Source of the DNA: Rhodospirillaceae bacterium | GTDB lineage: Bacteria; Pseudomonadota; Alphaproteobacteria; DSM-16000; Inquilinaceae | DNA: 10,023 bases | Direction of reading: 5' to 3' | NCBI GenBank assembly: GCA_020425485.1 | Contig: JAGQRL010000106.1 | Location: 1 to 10,023 of the forward strand | Shown here: positions 6,716 through 10,023 of the stretch, one piece after another | Position numbering within the stretch: the stretch's first letter is position 1 | How the letters are laid out: each line of letters starts with the position of its first letter | The notes under the pieces: generated by a model | Seen by the model: the letters and a program-made list of their open reading frames with translations, nothing else | Told to the model about the DNA's origin: nothing | The model's database searches: none | Translations under genes and position numbers: made by a program

Positions 6716-7398
6716 CGGATGGGCGACTGCCGCGGCGCGGCCTGCTGACAACCGCCGGGCTCGCCGCATCGGGCGCCCTGCTGGGCGGCTGCGGTGCTGC
6801 CAGCCGGCTGCTGGTGGGCGACCCCGCCCGCCAGTTCACCCTGACGCCGAAAAGCACCTTCGACGAGGGTCTGCCGGAGGTGTTCTGGCAGCTCCTGATC
6901 GAGATGCCGGTCGCCGCCACTGCGCTGGACAGCGTGCGCATCGCCCTGCAGGCCGACCCGTTCGAGATCCAGTACTACAACGGCGTTGCCTGGGCGGCCC
7001 GCGCGCCGGCCATGGTGCAGACGCTGCTGGTGGAAAGCTTCGAGAACGCCAACCGCATCGTCGCGGTGGGCCGCGAATCCATCGGCCTGCGCGCCAATTT
7101 CGTGCTGAAGACCGAACTGCGCGAATTCCAGGCCGAATACCCCGGCCCGGAAAGCATCGGCACCGTCAACCCGACGGTGCGGGTGCGCCTCAACGCGAAG
7201 CTGGTGCGGGTGCCCGAACGCACCATCATCGGCTCGCGCAATTTCGAAGACCTGGCAGAAGCCGAGGCACCCAACATCGTATCGGTGGTTTCCGCCTTTG
7301 ACGATGCCCTGGGATCGGTCATGGGAGGGACCGTGGAATGGACGTTGAGGACGGGAGAAGCCGATTGGGTGGCCCGCCAGACCGGCGGCGGCGGGTGA
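6712..7398 (+). CDS. ABC-type transport auxiliary lipoprotein (PqiC-like)
   Basis: This 228-residue lipoprotein of the ABC-transport auxiliary family (PqiC/COG3218-like) is often encoded with MCE proteins and probably forms the outer-membrane end of the pathway. The signal peptide has a twin-arginine pair (PRRGLL, R8-R9), a hydrophobic run, and a lipobox LLGG-C with lipidated C27. The +2 residue is glycine rather than aspartate, consistent with outer-membrane sorting. The body shows the family pattern: an FTLTPK start, an IEMPVAATALDSVRI strand, then YYNGVAWAARAPAMVQTLLVESFE followed by VLKTELREFQAEY, with a helical end (VSAFDDALGSVMGGTVEW). It overlaps mlaD by 4 bases. The twin-arginine pair could direct Tat export, but the +2 to +6 positions lack the full consensus. 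The exact role here is inferred from family and operon position. Confidence 0.85.
   Translation: MTDGRLPRRGLLTTAGLAASGALLGGCGAASRLLVGDPARQFTLTPKSTFDEGLPEVFWQLLIEMPVAATALDSVRIALQADPFEIQYYNGVAWAARAPAMVQTLLVESFENANRIVAVGRESIGLRANFVLKTELREFQAEYPGPESIGTVNPTVRVRLNAKLVRVPERTIIGSRNFEDLAEAEAPNIVSVVSAFDDALGSVMGGTVEWTLRTGEADWVARQTGGGG
7324..7329 (+). promoter_or_regulatory. Ribosome-site-like GGAGGG inside the lipoprotein gene
   Basis: GGAGGG lies 8 bases before the in-frame ATG at 7338, upstream of the assigned GTG start of the TAXI protein. It could start a longer TAXI precursor, or help reload ribosomes for the overlapping GTG start at 7395. Confidence 0.4.
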
Positions 7399-8396
7399 GG
7401 CGTTCTTCCGTCGGGCGGCAGGTGGCGGAGCAGCGGTTGGGGCAGCGGCTTTGCGCCGGGGCGGTTCTGGCAGCGGTGCTGGCGGCCACGGGGCCGGCGG
7501 CTGCGCAATCGGGAGAGGAGGCGCCGCTGGTCATCGGCTCCGGGGCCGTGCTCGGCCTCTACTTCCCGGTTGCCGGTGCGCTCGCCTCGCTGGCCGACCA
7601 CGGCAATGTGCTGGTGGAAAGCACCGGCGGCTCGCTGGAAAACCTGGTGCGCCTGCGCCAGGGCGATCTGGACATGGCGGTGGTCCGCTCCGACCTCGCC
7701 TATGAGGCCGCCCTCGGCCTCGATGCCTTTTCCATCGACGAGCCCTATGGCGAGCTGCGCACGGTGATGACGCTGCATCCCGAACCGCTGCTCATCATCG
7801 CGTCTGCCGACAGCGGCATCCGCTCGCTCGACGACGTGGACGGCCAGCGCATCCAGCTCGGCGAGCCGGGCAGCGCCACGGCGGAGCTGTTCGAGCTGGT
7901 GCTCGGCACCCAGCAATGGCCGGAGGAGCGCTTTGTGGTGGCCGATCCGGTGCCGCTGGCCGAGCAGACGGACGGCTTGTGCGCCGGCGACTTCGACATG
8001 ATGGCCTTCATCTCCGGTGCCCCCAGCGGCACCGTGTACGAGGCGCTGAGCCGCTGCGGCGCCCATCTCGTCAGCGTCGAGGGCACCGGCATCGATACCC
8101 TGCTGCTCGACCACCCCGCCTTGGTGGAAGTGACGGTACCGCCCGGCCGCTTCCCCGGCGTCGACCGGCCGGTGCACGCGGTGGGGCCGGTGGCGCTACT
8201 GGTAACGACGGCGGCGGAGCCGGAAGAGCGGGTGGCCAACTTCGTCACCGCCGTGGTGGAGGATCTGCCGCGGCTGCGCGCCCAGCACCCTTCGCTGGCC
8301 GATCTGGACATCCACTGGCTGGCCACCGCCGCCCATGTGGTGCCGCTGCACGATGGCGCCGCGGCCGCTTACGAAGCCCTGGGGGCGGAAGAGTAG
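7395..8396 (+). CDS. TAXI-family periplasmic solute-binding protein, orphan in an Mla operon
   Basis: This 333-residue secreted protein belongs to the TAXI family of TRAP-transporter solute receptors. A signal peptide (hydrophobic LCAGAVLAAVLAATG, cleavage near AAA-QS around residue 38) precedes the mature domain. Family landmarks are IGSGAVLGLYFPVAGALA, STGGSLENLVRLRQGDLDMAVVRSD, and the near-C-terminal HVVPLHDGAAAAYEALG. Cysteines C196 and C221 sit where TAXI proteins often have a pair and may form a disulfide. No DctQM or TAXI permease gene is in the window, and the gene ends the Mla operon. The assigned GTG start overlaps the lipoprotein stop as GTGA (7395-7398), like the ATGA junction before it, and gives a normal signal-peptide length. 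An in-frame ATG at 7338 has a better ribosome site but would add 19 charged residues. The ligand is unknown; known TAXI proteins bind small organic acids such as glutamate. Confidence 0.88.
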   Translation: MRRSSVGRQVAEQRLGQRLCAGAVLAAVLAATGPAAAQSGEEAPLVIGSGAVLGLYFPVAGALASLADHGNVLVESTGGSLENLVRLRQGDLDMAVVRSDLAYEAALGLDAFSIDEPYGELRTVMTLHPEPLLIIASADSGIRSLDDVDGQRIQLGEPGSATAELFELVLGTQQWPEERFVVADPVPLAEQTDGLCAGDFDMMAFISGAPSGTVYEALSRCGAHLVSVEGTGIDTLLLDHPALVEVTVPPGRFPGVDRPVHAVGPVALLVTTAAEPEERVANFVTAVVEDLPRLRAQHPSLADLDIHWLATAAHVVPLHDGAAAAYEALGAEE

Positions 8397-8410
8397 GGGG
8401 CGGGCCTACT
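8392..8410. other. Short hairpin spanning two convergent stop codons
   Basis: AGTAGG (8392-8397) and CCTACT (8405-8410) form a perfect 6-bp stem with a 7-base G-rich loop. The stem contains most of both stop codons, TAG at 8394-8396 on the plus strand and TAG at 8406-8408 on the minus strand. No T-run follows on either side, so it is at best a weak bidirectional termination structure. Confidence 0.3.
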
Positions 8411-9119
8411 GGCCCAACCGCACCAGGTCGCCGGTAATCGTGGTGTCCGGCCCGGCCAGGGCGGCCACGGCCTCTGCCCGGCTGTCCGCCTCGGGCAGGC
8501 TGGCGGCATCCTCGCCGGGGAAGGCCAGGCGGCGCAGCCGCGTGGCCATGGCGCCGGGGTCCACCAGGTTGGCCCGCACCGTGCTCTTGGCCATCTCCGC
8601 CGCATAGAGCCGCAGCAGCGTTTCCAGCCCCGCCTTGGCGGTCGCGTAGGCATACCAGAAGGGCGAGCGGCCATCGGCCTGGCGGCAGGTGGCCATCACC
8701 ACCCGGCCGGCGGGCGCGGCGGCAAGCAGTGGATGCAGGGTGGTGAGCAGGCGCTGGTTGGCCGTCAGCGTCACGTCGAGCACCCGCTGCCAGGCCTTCA
8801 GGTCGCCATGGGGCACCGGGTTGAGCGGCCCCAGTTCCGCCGCCAGGGCCACCAGGGCGTCCACCCGGCCGAACCGCTCATAGAGGCTGGGGCCGAGGCT
8901 CAGCACCGTGTCCAGCTCCGCCAGGTCGAGCGGCACCAGGGTGGCGCTGCCGCCGGCCGCCCGGATGGCGTCGTCGGTTTCTTCCAGCCCGCCGACGGTG
9001 CGGGCGATCAGCACCACATGGCTGCCGGCTGCCGCCAGCCGCTTGGCGACCGCAGCCCCCAGGCCACGCGACGCCCCGGTGACGACCGACACGCGGCCCG
9101 CCAAAGGTCCGTCCGGCAT
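8406..9119 (-). CDS. purF-linked short-chain dehydrogenase-like protein with altered active site
   Basis: This 237-residue cytoplasmic SDR-fold protein follows purF by 7 bases, a pairing I recall from many Alphaproteobacteria. The NAD(P)-binding loop TGASRGLG (14-21) is intact, and R18 and R40 suggest NADP preference. The YxxxK pair is present (Y158, K162). However, the usual NAG/NAA asparagine is L92 (VALAAELG), the tetrad asparagine is T117 (DVTLTANQRLL), and the catalytic serine is C145 (VMATCRQ), exactly 13 residues before Y158. Codons confirm all three changes. The tail PGEDAASLPEADSRAEAVAAL is typical of this purF-associated group. The ATG at 9117-9119 has GGAG 10 bases upstream, inside the end of purF, so it is probably co-transcribed and partly coupled. 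The substrate is unknown. It may be a weak or altered reductase, or a non-catalytic member. It converges on the TAXI gene. Confidence 0.88.
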   Translation of the reverse strand: MPDGPLAGRVSVVTGASRGLGAAVAKRLAAAGSHVVLIARTVGGLEETDDAIRAAGGSATLVPLDLAELDTVLSLGPSLYERFGRVDALVALAAELGPLNPVPHGDLKAWQRVLDVTLTANQRLLTTLHPLLAAAPAGRVVMATCRQADGRSPFWYAYATAKAGLETLLRLYAAEMAKSTVRANLVDPGAMATRLRRLAFPGEDAASLPEADSRAEAVAALAGPDTTITGDLVRLGQ

Positions 9120-9126
9120 GGGTTGG

Positions 9127-10023
9127 CTACTCCGCGGCGCGTTCGGTGAGGAACGACAGGCAGGGCTGGCTGATGGCTTCCTCGCGGTCGGCCAGCGCTG
9201 TGGGATAGTCGCCGGTGAAGCAGGCGTCGCAGAACTGCGGCGAGCCGTTGTTGCGGCCGGCTTCGCCCATGGCGCGGTAGAGCCCGTCGATGCTGATGAA
9301 GGCCAGCGTGTCGGCGCCGATCAGCGCCCGCATGGCATCCAGCCCGTAGTTGTGGGCGAGCAGCTTGGTCTGCTCCGGCGTGTCGATGCCGTAGAAGCAC
9401 GGATGCATGGTGGGCGGGCTGGAAATGCGCACATGCACCTCCTTGGCTCCGGCCAGGCGCACCATCTCCACGATCTTCTTCGAGGTGGTGCCGCGGACGA
9501 TGCTGTCGTCCACCAGGATCACCCGGCGGCCGGCCAGCAGCGAGGCGTTGGCGTTGTGCTTCAGCTTCACGCCGAGGTGGCGGATCTGGTCCGTCGGCTC
9601 GATGAAGGTGCGGCCAACATAGTGGTTGCGCACGATCCCCAGCTCGAAGGGCAGCTTGCTTTCCGCCGCGTAGCCGATGGCCGACGGCACGCCGCTGTCC
9701 GGCACCGGCACCACCATATCGGCGTCCACGCCGGCTTCGCGCGCCAGCTCGCGGCCGATCAGGCGGCGGGCATCGTAGACCGAGCGGCCCTCGATGCGGC
9801 TGTCGGGCCGGGCGAAGTAGATGTACTCGAAGATGCAGAAGCGCTGCTTCTGGGCGGGGATGGGGTGGAAGGAGGTGACGCCGGAATTGTCCAGGATCAC
9901 CATCTCGCCCGGTGCCACGTCGCGGATCGCCTCGCCGCCGATGATATCCAGCGCCACGGTTTCCGAGGTCAGCACATAGGCGTCGCTCACCCGGCCCAGC
10001 ACCAGCGGGCGCACGCCCAGCGG
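9127..10023 (-). CDS. purF: Amidophosphoribosyltransferase, C-terminal 298 residues (partial)
   Basis: PurF makes 5-phosphoribosylamine from PRPP and glutamine, the first committed step of purine synthesis. The gene enters from the right edge, so the N-terminal glutaminase domain is outside. Visible are the end of that domain (GVRPLVLGRVSDAYVLTSET) and the phosphoribosyltransferase domain. The latter has VVPVPDSGVPSAIGYA, NHYVGRTFI and the PRPP loop VILVDDSIVRGTTSKK (about 9480-9525). Four cysteines sit where the Bacillus subtilis enzyme binds its [4Fe-4S] cluster: one in FCIFEYIYFARPDS, one in HPCFYGIDTP, and two in FCDACFTGDYP. This is therefore the oxygen-sensitive cluster-bearing class, unlike E. 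coli PurF, and such enzymes usually carry a cleaved propeptide. The TAG stop is at 9127-9129, and the linked SDR gene starts 7 bases later. In related genomes cvpA usually lies upstream, outside this window. Confidence 0.97.
   Translation of the reverse strand, partial: PLGVRPLVLGRVSDAYVLTSETVALDIIGGEAIRDVAPGEMVILDNSGVTSFHPIPAQKQRFCIFEYIYFARPDSRIEGRSVYDARRLIGRELAREAGVDADMVVPVPDSGVPSAIGYAAESKLPFELGIVRNHYVGRTFIEPTDQIRHLGVKLKHNANASLLAGRRVILVDDSIVRGTTSKKIVEMVRLAGAKEVHVRISSPPTMHPCFYGIDTPEQTKLLAHNYGLDAMRALIGADTLAFISIDGLYRAMGEAGRNNGSPQFCDACFTGDYPTALADREEAISQPCLSFLTERAAE

Noticed and set aside
5831..8177. Minus-strand open frames antisense to mlaD, the lipoprotein and the TAXI gene
   Set aside because: No recognisable motifs and shadow-like composition. 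The plus-strand genes are contiguous and coupled.
1..10023. Mobile elements, CRISPR arrays, tRNA or rRNA genes, defence systems
   Set aside because: No transposase or integrase motifs, direct-repeat arrays, tRNA-like clover-leaf sequences or restriction/toxin genes were seen. Base composition looks even across the window.

Overview
This is a GC-rich window (about two-thirds G+C by eye) with alphaproteobacterial gene content, most like the Rhodospirillales. The organism call rests on three things: a lactate-dehydrogenase-like malate dehydrogenase starting MARTKIALIGAGQIGGT, a [4Fe-4S]-type PurF followed directly by a short-chain dehydrogenase (SDR), and an MlaE permease with a fused N-terminal STAS domain. 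The window is densely packed with eight complete genes and two partial ones. No RNA gene, insertion sequence, CRISPR array or phage gene was seen, and no gene-free stretch exceeds about 180 bases.

Left block, minus strand, 1-3662. Reading in the direction of transcription: apt (adenine salvage), an SDR that resembles halohydrin dehalogenases, an ArnT-like membrane glycosyltransferase, and the start of mdh (TCA cycle), which runs off the left edge. Gaps of 121, 158 and 181 bases separate these genes, so they are probably not one tight operon. An imperfect inverted repeat lies at the glycosyltransferase stop codon, and a small hairpin lies in the mdh leader.

Central block, plus strand, 3755-8396. 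This is a compact five-gene operon for an MCE/Mla-type lipid transporter: STAS-MlaE permease, MlaF ATPase, MlaD substrate-binding MCE protein, a PqiC-like auxiliary lipoprotein, and a TAXI-family periplasmic binding protein. Junctions are 3-base gaps or 4-base overlaps. No mlaC and no TRAP permease gene is present. The operon diverges from apt across a 92-base region that probably holds both promoters.

Right block, minus strand, 8406-10023. The 3' part of purF enters from the right edge and is followed after 7 bases by a purF-linked SDR. That SDR converges on the TAXI gene, with 9 bases between the two stop codons.

The most interesting points are: (1) the HheC-like SDR keeps the halohydrin dehalogenase anion-site motif and the catalytic Ser and Arg, but has proline in place of the catalytic tyrosine; (2) an orphan TAXI protein is translationally coupled to an MCE lipid-transport operon; (3) the purF-linked SDR keeps Tyr and Lys but has lost the usual Asn and Ser catalytic residues. 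Much of the rest is ordinary housekeeping and envelope biology.
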